A program made the translations under genes and the position numbers. Source: Pyrocephalus nanus (lineage: Eukaryota > Chordata > Aves > Passeriformes > Tyrannidae). From it: DNA of 64,000 nucleotides. Where the stretch lies: contig CM076261.1 in assembly GCA_038380795.1 (NCBI GenBank), positions 11,228,556 through 11,292,555 of the forward strand, in the 5' to 3' direction. The notes beneath the pieces were generated by a model. That model was not told the origin of the DNA and made no database searches. It was given only the letters and a program-made list of their open reading frames with translations. This document shows positions 1 through 10,045 of the stretch, in pieces; positions within the stretch are counted from its first letter, which is position 1; every line of letters starts with the position of its first letter.

Positions 1-954
1 TTTAAGGTTTTCTTGAGGCAGTGACTACATACTTATGCAAATTACAATGATCACATATTTTTCCTAGTCCTGTAGCAACGCATATGACTACAAATGTCTC
101 TACTTGATATGGTAAATAATACTTAAATTAAGTATTTATCTTCACAATTTTTCTTTAAAACAGAACCTGCCAAAAGTATGTAAAGTATTTTATCTCTCGT
201 TAATACATAATAGAGTGCACATGTAATAATGTATGCAGCAGCAGCTCTCTAAGACTGTAGAAATGTTAACTGTGACCATATATATGTTTTCAAGCTGTGC
301 ATTGACTTACAGTTCTTCTGGAAGCTCTAATGGAAAAGGCTCACTGGAGGAGATACATGTGGAGTGCAACCCTGAGGAGCAACATTGTGCTCCTAGGTTT
401 CCCTTTCTCCTCTAAGGCGAAATACAATGTACTTTGAATGTAATGAGCCTAACACGCTCCCAGCTCACACTTTTCTCCCTCAACCTTATATGGAAAAAGA
501 CACGTAGAATCGAAAACCAGGCAGAAAGCATTTTTTACCTTGATCTTTCTGGTGAAATGGAAATCCTGGAATTTAAATGCAATGAGCAGCACTTAGAGAG
601 GGACTTGGGTGTCAAAAAGAAAGTATCTCAGGCCATTTTTAGAAGCATTTTAAAATTATCTAGTTTATACCTAGCACTCCAGCTTAAGGTTTTCTATAGT
701 TTCTGTCTCATTTATACCAGCCCTCATGAGGATCTCTGAAAGGGTGTTAAATCTATTGTTTAACTTCCTCTTAAAGTTACCATTTACCTTGAGCTCTCAT
801 CTAATATATACATTTATCACGACTCTTTTTTCAGGGTGAAAATGGCTCCGCTCATAGCAGCTTTGAGGTTGATGTGGCTGATCTAGCGCAATCTGTTTGA
901 CTTTCCCAGAGCTTTGTTATTACTTGTCTAGAAAAAATATCCCTTAGTTTTATT
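1..954. other. Unassigned AT-rich sequence
   Basis: No gene or repeat recognised. Two short open frames lie here (233-415 and 434-739, plus), but they have no splice-site context, no known domain and a length expected by chance in AT-rich DNA. A faint CR1-like stretch near 540-620 was too weak to call. Confidence 0.5.
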
Positions 955-1185
955 GCTGAGCATGACACTACAGAGCATAGAATGTCCTGTTGGACAACTG
1001 GGTTCAGGAGTTCTGGCTGTGTCCCCTCCCAGCTTCTTGCCCAGTTCTGAGGGGAGCAGAGTGAGATAATGGTGCAAGTGCTGCTCGGCAATAGTCAAAA
1101 CAATGGTTTGGTCACAAGTTTGAAACACAGCAAAATAATGCCTATTATGAAGCAAATTAAATCCACTCTAGGCAAGAGCTGTACA
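955..1185 (-). mobile_element. Decayed avian ERV LTR fragment
   Basis: About 230 bp resembles one end of a common avian ERV LTR family. There is a GC-richer stretch around 1010-1060 (GGCTGTGTCCCCTCCCAGC), then an AT-richer part with repeated AAAACA/AAACACAGCA-like words, ending near GCTGTACA at 1185. The other end of the LTR is missing and no target duplication can be seen, so it is old and truncated. Orientation is inferred by analogy with the LTR at 25,744-26,164. Open frames on the minus strand here (852-1155) are not genes. A RepeatMasker run would decide the family. Confidence 0.6.
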
Positions 1186-1194
1186 TGTACAGCT
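1177..1194. repeat. 18-bp perfect palindrome
   Basis: AGCTGTACATGTACAGCT is self-complementary over all 18 bases. It straddles the inferred end of the decayed LTR at 1185. No function is implied. Confidence 0.9.
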
Positions 1195-1253
1195 GCCTAC
1201 TGGGGGAAAGCAGCATAGAGAATGAATCACAAATTAAGGTGACATAGCTCTTT

Positions 1254-1258
1254 TATAC
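1254..1258. repeat. Target-site duplication TATAC, left copy
   Basis: TATAC here is repeated exactly at 2658-2662, on the other side of the LTR at 1259-2657. A 5-bp duplication is usual for ERVL-like (class III) and some class I elements. Confidence 0.9.
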
Positions 1259-1890
1259 TGTCGTGGTTTTGCCCACCAGCCCATCTCTGGGGCTGAGGAT
1301 GGTTTTGTCCAGGTAATTTTCGGACAAAAAAGGCCAATCAAAAGTCCAGTGATGCCTTTGCTAATTACGTCTTTAAGAAAACGGAAGAGAAGACTTGTGG
1401 GGAAGTTGAAATTAAGAGCAGTAGCCATGTAGGAGAAAGAAACGGCAGGCCCAAAGAGGGCCAAGGCCCTCTCCTCCCCCGGCTTGGGCCAGGGGGGGAA
1501 CAGGTGTAGTACTGAAGCCCTCTTTTTCTCTCTAGTAAGAGAGTAAAGAAAAAAAAAAGTTTAAAAGACAAACTGTTTGAAGAGAAACTGCTGTGGAAGA
1601 ATTCCAACCGAGAGATAATGGAGTTTCCAAGGTCGAAGCTGGCAGCCGGAGGAGAGAGAAGAAATTCGAAGGGGGGAGAGATGTTTCTTCCTTTTTTGCT
1701 CTCTCTCTTCAGCAGGGAAAAGACTGAAAAGTAATCCCTGCTACTTGTAAAATTTGTTGGAGTAAGGAGACTCCCTATGCGGCTGACGGAGGAGCCTGTG
1801 GATGTACCAAAGAAAACTGAGACTTCATGAGAAGGACTGAGGTGAGGCAAAGTCTTGTTGAAAACTTTGTGACCCTTGAAAGGGATGATG

Positions 1891-2052
1891 CTTATGCCGG
1901 AGCGAAGATGGCTTGGATAAGCTTGGGATCCATGTGTGTGTGGATCCATACTGCTGTTGAAGATTTATAACTTTAAGAGAGAGAAAGAATCTCATGCTGG
2001 AGCGAAGCGGCCCATGTGAGATGTTGGGATCCGTGCGTGTGTGGATCCGTGC
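1891..2052 (+). repeat. Diverged tandem duplication inside the LTR
   Basis: Two roughly 60-bp units, 1891-1951 and 1991-2052, share GGAGCGAAG, then TTGGGATCC, then a GTGTG run and GGATCC, in the same order and spacing. The period is about 100 bp. Repeats like this in U3 often act as enhancer units. Here that is inference only. Confidence 0.75.
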
Positions 2053-2419
2053 TAGACCCATGCCGAGAAGTCTATCAAGGACTGTTTCTCCCATGGGGAG
2101 GGACCTCCATAGGGAAACAGGGGTGAACTCTTAAGCCATTATTCCCTGTAACCCCATGGTGAAAATCCACAGTAAGCAAGTGTCCCCTTGCAAGCCTATG
2201 GAAGGAAGACCTTTCAGGACCTGGGTAACCCCCAGCCTTCGATCTTAGTTCAGGAGGGGGGTAAGCCCAGCCTTGGAGGCCGACACAGAACGAGAGAGAG
2301 AGAGATGAAAAAGTTCTAGATGCAACAAGAATGCTACTGCTACTAAAGATTTGTTACTGGAGAGAGAGAGATGGAACTCCGAAAATGAAGATTAAAACCA
2401 CTTCTCCTCCTTGGACTGG

Positions 2420-2427
2420 TATAAAAG
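2420..2427 (+). promoter_or_regulatory. LTR TATA box
   Basis: TATAAAAG is followed by a G-rich stretch (GGGAGGGGGGGAG). It lies about 240 bp from the LTR's 3' end, where the U3/R boundary of this LTR would be expected. No canonical AATAAA was found downstream within the LTR. Confidence 0.6.
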
Positions 2428-3667
2428 GGAGGGGGGGAGTATTTCTGTAAATATATAACACTTTAACTTAAATAGAAATTGTTGTAGATATAATTCTTTA
2501 GTTTTTAATTTATTAGTAGTTCTTGTTTTACTAGTAAGAAATGTTTATACTATTTTCCCCAAATCCTGTCTCTCTTTTGTCTGCAAAAACCTTCTCTCAA
2601 CTAATAGTAATTGTGTGTGGGGTGGAAAGCAAATTAAGCCAAGGCAAAACCATGACATATACCCACTATTTTCCTTGCCCCAGTGCTCACAATTAAGCTG
2701 TCAAAGTTAGAAGCCTTTTTGCACCCTCAGTCTCATATGATGAAACACAAAAGGAAAGACTTTACTCTTTCTCATTCCTTGATTCATAAAAATTAGGAAG
2801 AAATAATAATCTTTTTGTTTTAAATGTATCTTCCCATGCCCATTAAAAAAAAAACCCAACAAACCAAACTTGTATTTCTTGGCAAAATTAAAATAAAAAA
2901 TACAGTTATTAAAACAGTGGGAAAGTTATAACTTCTCCCCCACTGTGAAAGTTTTAATTTAAAGTTATAGTCTGTGTTTTTAATCGTTTGTTTGCTTGTT
3001 TGTTGCATGTGACCAGTACCAGTAATACTGGAAACAAGTTCTTTCTGGACTTTAACTTTTCTAGTTAAGACTGAAAAAAAATAGAAAATATAGAGAAAAT
3101 ATAGAAAAAGTCACTGCTGATAATTTGGAAAATGAGGGGGGGGAGAAGCATTCTTTCTAATGCCTAAAATTAAAACAAATGTTAATTGATCTGTTTGCAT
3201 GTGATGTCTTTGTGAAGATTTTGATTTCTCTTTAGACTGGTGGTTAACTATTAACTGTGATTTTATAAGTCATAAGACTATTCAAGGACCATTTTCTTTG
3301 CCATACTGTTATTTAAAATTTAAATTATGAGTATGTTTTTTCTTCCATTGCTAATCCATTGAAATAAATTTACCTACATCCTTAAAGTGCACAATGAACG
3401 GAGATACTACTGACAATTTTTGACAACAAAAGCTCTGACTGCTGGTGAAAATAAACTACCTGCCAATATATGAAGGTCAAAAACATTGTCAGCACCATTA
3501 TAAAAGCATGACTGTGACCTGATTCATCTTGTGTTTGCCAGTTTCTCAGTTCCCTTGTGATAGCTGCTCAAAAGCTCTACTTGAAGAGGTGAGAGTAAAA
3601 GGGGATTATATTAATGGGGATCATGTAATATTTGCCTAGCTAGAAATCCTTCTGGACCAAAGATGGC

Positions 3668-3684
3668 TTTTTTTTTTTTTTTTT
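3668..3684. repeat. T homopolymer run
   Basis: An uninterrupted run of about 17 T. Confidence 0.9.
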
Positions 3685-4249
3685 CCTACCGCTTTTTCTC
3701 TGTAGTCCCACAGAAATAGATTCAATTGCTATACCAAAGCCCTCTTTTTTTCTAGGACTGTGGTGGCAGGGGGTATATACCATTTGCTGGATGTGAAAAC
3801 TGGATTTGTACTGTATTGCACTGTATTAGAAGTGACTAAAATTAATTTAACTGCACTAACCCTTTGATCATGTAGCTGGCCTTTCCTTTGTTTAAGCTCC
3901 TTGCCTTTCTGACTAGAATTTGCTTTTGTCAGCACAGCAGCAAGTGACATATGGTATTTTTGTTGTTACTTGAAATAATCTTCTGTAGATCAGCTGGATT
4001 TCCCAAAAGAGCTTTGCATTCAACATTAGAGAGAGAGAGAGGAGATGAAAGAGAACCCCAAATCACCATACATTCCTTGATTAAAAATCTTAGTAAAGTA
4101 AGCTCCTTCATTCAAACAAATATATTTATTTCACATTTTCATCAAGTAAAAAAGGACAGAATGTGCTCTGTGTTGTATCAAATTCTTTTGAACCCTGATT
4201 TCAGAGGAGAAAGAAGAAAAGCAAGCTGTGTTTGTTATCAGTGTTGTGG

Positions 4250-4276
4250 TTTGTTTGTTTGTTTGTTTGTTTGTTT
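4250..4276. repeat. (TTTG)6 microsatellite
   Basis: Six perfect TTTG units plus TTT. Confidence 0.95.
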
Positions 4277-4481
4277 AATTGTCTGAGGTATTCATAAACT
4301 ATTAACTTGTTAGCGCTTGGCTTTGACTTTCCTTCTGATACAAAAACAAGGGACCATTGTACATCTCTCTGGGTTACACCCTTGCTCCCAAATCAAATCC
4401 TGACCTGCCAATATAATGGAATTTTAAATTGACATCATCTTAACACATATGTGATTAGAAATCCCCAGACATAGCAACATT

Positions 4482-4515
4482 AAAAAAAAAAAAGAAAAAA
4501 AAAAAGAAAGAAAAC
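4482..4515. repeat. A-rich low-complexity tract
   Basis: A runs of about 12 and 11 separated by a single G, followed by AAAG/AAAC units. It may be an old retroposon tail, but no body is recognisable upstream. Confidence 0.85.
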
Positions 4516-5278
4516 AAAGCAAAACCAATATAAACCAAAGTTATATACTGAGAATGTTGAAGCTGATATTGTTATTTGGCATTAAAAAATGTTCTCATTG
4601 AAGTAAATGGACAACATAACATAGAAACTGCTCAATAATTTGTATTCAGAGAGAGCAATCTGTGCTGTTTCTGCCCACCAGCACAATACATCATTTCTTC
4701 AAATTATTGCATATTGATGGGATACTTTTCTACTGACAGGCAACAAAAAATTAAGGCAGTACTTGTGCAGTCAAAGTGGATGAATATATGGGAAGGTTAA
4801 TGCCTCAAACTAGGTTTAAGTTAGTTCACATTTCTTTAATAATTGCATTTCTGCATTAAACTTGTTTTAAATAGGAATATGATTCACAGTTCCTAAAGGC
4901 TAAGTTACAAGTGCATGATAGAAGACAGTTATGCTTCAAAGCCTATGAATTCAGATAAAAAAATTACCGTAACTTTCATAAGTTTTTCAAAGGTCAGTGA
5001 AGGACTGGAAAGTTGCATGAAAACAAAAAAGAGCTATGGGCAAAATAACTAGAATTGATAATGACCTTTAAATCAATGAAGAATGAAAATCATAAAGTAC
5101 TTATCCATATGGAAGAGCAAAGATTCTCATAAAAACTTCAGCAACAGAATACAAAGTAAAATAGCTCATTATGACTGGAAATGAAGGACTGGTAGTGCAC
5201 TAAGGCAAAAGATTTCTCTTACACAAAAAAGCCTCTAGGGAAATTTCATTTAAACAAGTAGTATACTTTGTATGTATT

Positions 5279-5297
5279 TGTGTGTGTGTGTGTGTGT
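5279..5297. repeat. (TG)9 microsatellite
   Basis: Nine perfect TG units plus T. Confidence 0.95.
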
Positions 5298-6423
5298 ACC
5301 CAGGCTCGAGCACACATCTCTAGGCTGGACGAACTTAATGAAGCCAAGAGCAAGCTTCTGTGTCCTACTGTTGCATAAACCTGGAGGGCTTTTTAGCTTG
5401 TACTCCCTTTTGAAATAAGAATTAAAAATATATTGGAATAAGAGAAAAGTCTTGCCTCATTAATTTTAATTTCCTGTTTCATTTCTGTGTCTATTGTGAT
5501 ACCTGGCTAAAATTCCACTGTGGCATTCTTCTTTTTATACAAAATGAAACTGGCATTTTACATTTTATATTTTAGTAAGCTTTGACCAGAATATATTCAA
5601 CAGAATATTAAAGAACATTCAACATGTCAAGAGAATATTTTTAATAATTTCTCTTAGGACAGTAGGCAGGATATAACTCTGTTTACTTCCTTGTACAATC
5701 ATACAGAATCCACTGAAGCCAAAGCAGAGATTTCATTAACTTACACATGATTTGCCATTGCAGACAGGATTTCAGGATCAAGTGACTGACTTCACTGGAA
5801 GCCAAGAAGGCTTATCATCTATGGGTTCTTAGTAATTGCAAAGACTCATTCAATTAGAAAACCAAACAGTCAATTTAAGTAAAAATGAATAGACAGAAGA
5901 ATTCCTTCACCCTGAACAGCTAAATTTTCTTGTTATAAACTCTCTACTACATCACATCATTAAGCACAAATGAAATATTCCTAGATTATGGAATTCTGCT
6001 AATAAAAGCTAGAATCCATCTATGTTTGAGAACAGTATTTATATGGAATGTTGCAACTGTTTCTGAGTAGCAGACTAACCCCAAGGTTAAACTGAACAGT
6101 GGTAGGATATTTCAGATAGCACAAAATAAGAATTCTCACCGAAGAAAAAGTACATATCCCAAGAGAAAGATTGAAATAAGCTTTTTTATTTTTTTTCATG
6201 ATTTAGTGAAAGGGTACACAAGAAGTGTAGGTTGAAAAGAAAGTATAACTTTGGAGTTTATCTGGGAGTTTGTGGGATGCAATGCTAAAGAAACAGAAGA
6301 AATGAAGTACTAATTTACTGTGGATCTCACTGATACTAATGTGTTTTTTTCCTTGGAAGGGAGAATCAGTGTAATAAAAACATCTGCTGACCTTTCATCC
6401 TCCTCTACTGCATGCCCTGAAAA

Positions 6424-6759
6424 ATGCATGAAGAACTCAGAAAGCTTGGTGCAAGTACTTTCTTCTCTCTGGTGAAAAGCAATAGGACCCAAAGGAATGG
6501 CATGAAGCTGTGTCAGGGGAGGTTTAGGTTGAATATAAGGAGAAGTTTCTTCACCCAGAGGGTGGTTGGGCACTGGATAAGCCCCCCCTGGGAACTGGTT
6601 ACGGCATCAAGTCTAACAGATTTTAAGAAACCTTTGGACAATGCTCTCTGGCACACAGTGGGAGTCTTGGGGCTGTCCTGTTCATATCCAGGAGCTGGAC
6701 TCAGTGATCTTTGTGGGTCCCTTTCAGCTCAGGATATTCTATGATTCTGTGATTCTGAG
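6424..6759 (+). mobile_element. CR1 LINE 3' end fragment
   Basis: This is a 5'-truncated chicken-repeat-1 element, plus sense, about 335 bp of the 3' end. Recognisable CR1 3'-region words occur in order: GGGGAGGTTTAGGTTGAATA (6518), TTCTTCACCCAGAGGGTGG (6548), a GGACTCAGTGATC motif near 6697, then the end. The end carries three octamers, ATTCTATG, ATTCTGTG and ATTCTGAG (6736-6759), the diagnostic CR1 terminus. The sequence just before the octamers (CAGCTCAGGATATTC) suggests a CR1-Y/F-like subfamily, but that is a guess. The frames at 6310-6573 (minus) and 6424-6744 (plus) are by-products, not genes. Confidence 0.9.
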
Positions 6760-9016
6760 ATATGCATCAATTCCTTTGTCAGTTCCAGTTTTCAGAACTG
6801 GAAGATTACTGATTGAAAAACAGCCATTAAAATAACATTTAGTTTTTACAATCCTTCTCTCACTTAAGAAAAGCTCCATGTCCCATATATTTTCCTGGCT
6901 TTAAACGAAGCATCACTCAAATTCTTGCACTGTGGACTATTATTAAATCTTTTATTATCTATTCAAATGTAGCCAAAGAGCTAGTCCAACATGGCATGTT
7001 TTTTTTGATGTACAATTGTCCTTTCTGAGTACAATCAATTTCTCACTAGAAAATACAAAGTGCATTTCAAGAAAAGTGAGTAGATGTTCTGGCACAGATT
7101 TTTTTGTCCCAAATATAGAAATTCTGCTATTATTAATAGCTGGGAATAACAACTAATTCGGCTGAAGGTTTGCATGTAGCAGTGCAGGTGCATATTTATT
7201 AGATTTTCTTATTTAATGAGTATGGTGCATCTCCATGTTTGTTCAAATGCAGAATTATTGCAAGAAAGGCATAAGACAGAATGTCCAGTAACTTCCATTC
7301 ACCAGTTCAGAAATGTTGGATTGTTATCTGTCCAAACTCCAATCAAGCACAGACCAAGTGGATATTTACTGAGGAGGAATAAAAAAATAAATAAATGAAT
7401 ACGATGGCAGCTCAAATAGGCACCTATATTATTGTTATGCTATATCAGAGCAGTATACTCTTAATGAAAAAGGTATTTTAACTAAATGAATATTAGATTT
7501 TTCTTTCTCAGTTTTCCTCCTCTATCAAAATTAGAAGGGCCTGTGTAAAAGCAAATAATTCTTATTAGATATTTGTTAGAATAAAAAGATTGATTGGTCT
7601 CTGAGTCTCTGTGAGTGTTAGCAGAAGTGACAAAATAGGTGCAAGGAGGAGCTTATGATCGTCAAAGCTGTCAGGAGGAGGGTACACCTGCTATGAATTA
7701 AGTATATTGTATGAATGATCTTCTGAGTTAAATCACTGGGAATTTTTTTTTTTTATTACCAGAACTTCATTTAGCAACTTAGCCTGTCTGCATTCAAAAG
7801 GTGCTTATTTAATGTTTATGTTGAAATTACTGTGAACTGTTATAATTTCTTGAGTTTAATGATTCCCTCCTACTATAATTCTTGCAAGCTTCTGTGCATC
7901 AAATAACTACCAGGTGAGCAGAGTACTGGCTGACTTCAAGGTCATGCTGTACACTCTAGCTGTGAACAGGAGATAACAAGGAAATCCTTCAAATCAGATA
8001 TTTCAAGGGTGAAGTAATACATTTCAGCTAGAACCAACTGTATTAATGGCCACCAAAAACTGGCAGCCCTTTTGCTTTATTCTCCCCACCCGGTCGAATT
8101 CTCTTGTGCCTGCCAGTTTAGTTACAAGTGGCTTTGATATCCTGTACTGAAATGATGACACAAGGTGACACTTTATGAAGGCAATACTCAGATAAGTGAG
8201 ACTTTGCTTATGCCTTCCTACCTCTAACTCATTAGATAGGTTTGGTACAGACTGGGAAAGCACAAAGCAAGCATAGAAAATTATTATGGGGAGCTGAGTT
8301 TCATTTGGATATGCACAGGAAGGAAATAAAAGAAGGACTTGTTACAGTTTTACATCTTAGTAACCTACCTGGGGGAGGTGAGAGTAGAGAGCAGAGTCAA
8401 AAGCCACTAGCAACCAGGAAATATCAACTATTTGACTTTAGACATGGAGAAAGTGAAAGGGTTGGCCTGGAGTGTTGCAATCAGTAAGACCATTGACTTC
8501 TGCCAATCACGACCACTTCAGTGAGAGGGCAGGAAGAGTCACTCACTACTGGAGCAAGTCCATGGATATCCAGCACTATGGAGAAGCTGAGCCTGAGGTG
8601 TGTTTGTTGTGGAAATCAGTTTGCCAGGCAGGATTCTGCACACTGACTGATTAGAGAGAGCATCCTTTTCTCCTCTATCTTCAGTGCTGGTCACAGCTGG
8701 ACTGGTGCAGCAGTGACAATCTTCAGTGTTAATGTGTATTCTGTACACACTGCGGGAGTAGATTTTAAAACACAAACTGTTATTTAGCCTGGTATATCTA
8801 TCCTACTTAGAAATAAAATTTAAAATTTATGTCACTGCATGGTGTACTTTTGTCTTTGAGGTTTTATTGCTCCTAAATTCTTCCATGACTGCTGATATAA
8901 TTCACTAATCTAACAGAAAAAAAACCAAACAACAACAACAAAAAACTTTTTTCACTTATTCTGACAGCATCAAACTGTTGAGTCTTTTCAGCTGCAAATT
9001 TAAATTCATCATAAAG
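6760..9016. other. Unassigned unique sequence
   Basis: No transposon recognised. Between about 8240 and 8760 the sequence is richer in G+C and has two overlapping plus-strand frames of 81 and 60 codons (8242-8487, 8472-8654) with less AT-driven amino-acid content. No domain or splice structure supports a gene. Confidence 0.45.
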
Positions 9017-9105
9017 CATAGAATCTTAGAATTATTCAGGTTGGAAAAGATACTTAAGATTATCAAGTCCAACTGTAAACCTAATTCTACCAAATCCACT
9101 GGAAT
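9017..9105 (-). mobile_element. CR1 LINE 3' tip
   Basis: Reading the plus strand, a degenerate octamer array (CATAGAATCTTAGAATT) is followed by GGTTGGAAAAGATACTTAAG and ATCAAGTCCAACTGTAAACC. This is the reverse complement of a CR1 3' end. Fewer than 100 bp remain. Confidence 0.85.
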
Positions 9106-9990
9106 TATTTCTCATCATCTGTTACATTTTTATGGAAAATCATGCCATTGTTAATTCTCAAATATTCTGCTAACAAAATTTTAAAAATACTAATATCTAT
9201 ATAACTAATACCTAAAATATTCTCCCCATCTCCATCTCTGTTTTGGACATTTTTGATGGGTTATGCAGTACACCTGAGTTCTGGTCTGTCTGGGTTCTAT
9301 GTATAATACAGGAGATAGATAAGAAACACTTGTTTTTAAGTAGTTATATACTTATAAGATACTTCATACAGTCCAGGCCCATCTTTTTCCTGAACTCTTG
9401 ACTCTGTAACTTTCTTCCAGTACTATTAATAATAAAAAGTAAAATCGACTAGAATTAGTTCCTTGAAACTGAGGGCAAGAGAACAGTCTTGACTTTAAAT
9501 CTAAAGCTTTTATCCTTCCAAACAAGGTTGCAAACTGTATATAGGACAGGAGATAACCTGGACATTTTTTCAGTCAGCCTTACCCAGACTCACTAGCACA
9601 TATTATATTTCGATCATCCAAAAGAGTCAATAAAGCTGCTGTGTCTAGTATCTAGTATATCTGTATATAGTATCTAGTATATCTCTCATTACCATGAAAA
9701 TTTTTCCAGTTGATTAAATGGTCTCTGGATCACCTCTGCTTTTCTTTGTTTCTGGGGGAATCACAGTAACATATTTATATGTTAATGCTTTAGGGTAACA
9801 TTAAAAAGTGGAATAAAGTAGATCATTTTTGATGTCAGTATTTATTTATTGCTCATATACAGCTTTGAATGCAGAAGAAGATAAATGTCTGTATGTTATT
9901 TTGTTATAATTATGTTGGACTCTGTAATTGATGATGCTACCTGAATGCCAAATATTTGTGTTCAGCAATTTTTTTTTTTTATCATGAGTT
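9106..9990. other. Unassigned unique sequence
   Basis: No gene or transposon seen. It contains the 17-bp tandem copy at 9646-9684 and a T run just before the next CR1. Confidence 0.5.
9646..9684. repeat. Short tandem duplication
   Basis: TAGTATCTAGTATATCT occurs perfectly at 9646-9662 and 9668-9684, a 22-bp period. Confidence 0.9.
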
Positions 9991-10045
9991 TCATAGAATC
10001 ATAGAATCCTGAAGGTTGGAAGAAGCCTCTAAGATCAACCAATTT
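9991..10045 (-). mobile_element. CR1 LINE 3' tip
   Basis: TCATAGAATCATAGAATCCT (octamer array), then GGTTGGAAGAAGCCTCTAAG and ATCAACCAA. It is a minus-sense CR1 end of which only the tip is recognisable. It lies about 970 bp from the previous CR1 tip in the same orientation. Confidence 0.85.

Larger units (their letters stand above)
1259..2657 (+). mobile_element. Intact solo LTR, about 1.4 kb, ERVL-like
   Basis: The element starts TGTCGTGGTTTTGCC and ends GGCAAAACCATGACA. These ends are inverted copies of each other with one mismatch in 15, and begin TG and end CA as LTRs do. Perfect 5-bp duplications (TATAC) flank it. No second LTR copy, primer-binding site or pol sequence lies inside, so it is a solo LTR left by LTR-LTR recombination. 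A TATA box at 2420-2427 gives plus orientation, making the U3 part unusually long (about 1.15 kb). Inside are GA-rich tracts (around 1654-1700, 2291-2310, 2361-2371) and a diverged internal duplication (1891-2052). The 194-aa minus-strand frame at 1365-1949 is a by-product of this GC-richer sequence. The class is inferred from the 5-bp duplication. Confidence 0.85.
2663..6423. other. Unique AT-rich sequence with simple repeats
   Basis: No gene or transposon recognised in 3.8 kb apart from the simple repeats listed separately. The open frames here (2820-3008, 3729-4111, 3951-4286) are under 112 codons, have AT-driven composition, and one ends inside a TTTG microsatellite. Confidence 0.5.

Noticed and set aside
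540..620. Weak CR1-like wording
   Set aside because: Only one short stretch (AGAGAGGGACTTGGGTGTC) fits, and flanking blocks do not follow.
1365..1949. 194-codon minus-strand open frame, the longest in the window
   Set aside because: It lies wholly within the solo LTR at 1259-2657, antisense to the TATA-defined direction. It has no known domain and is explained by the GC-richer LTR sequence.
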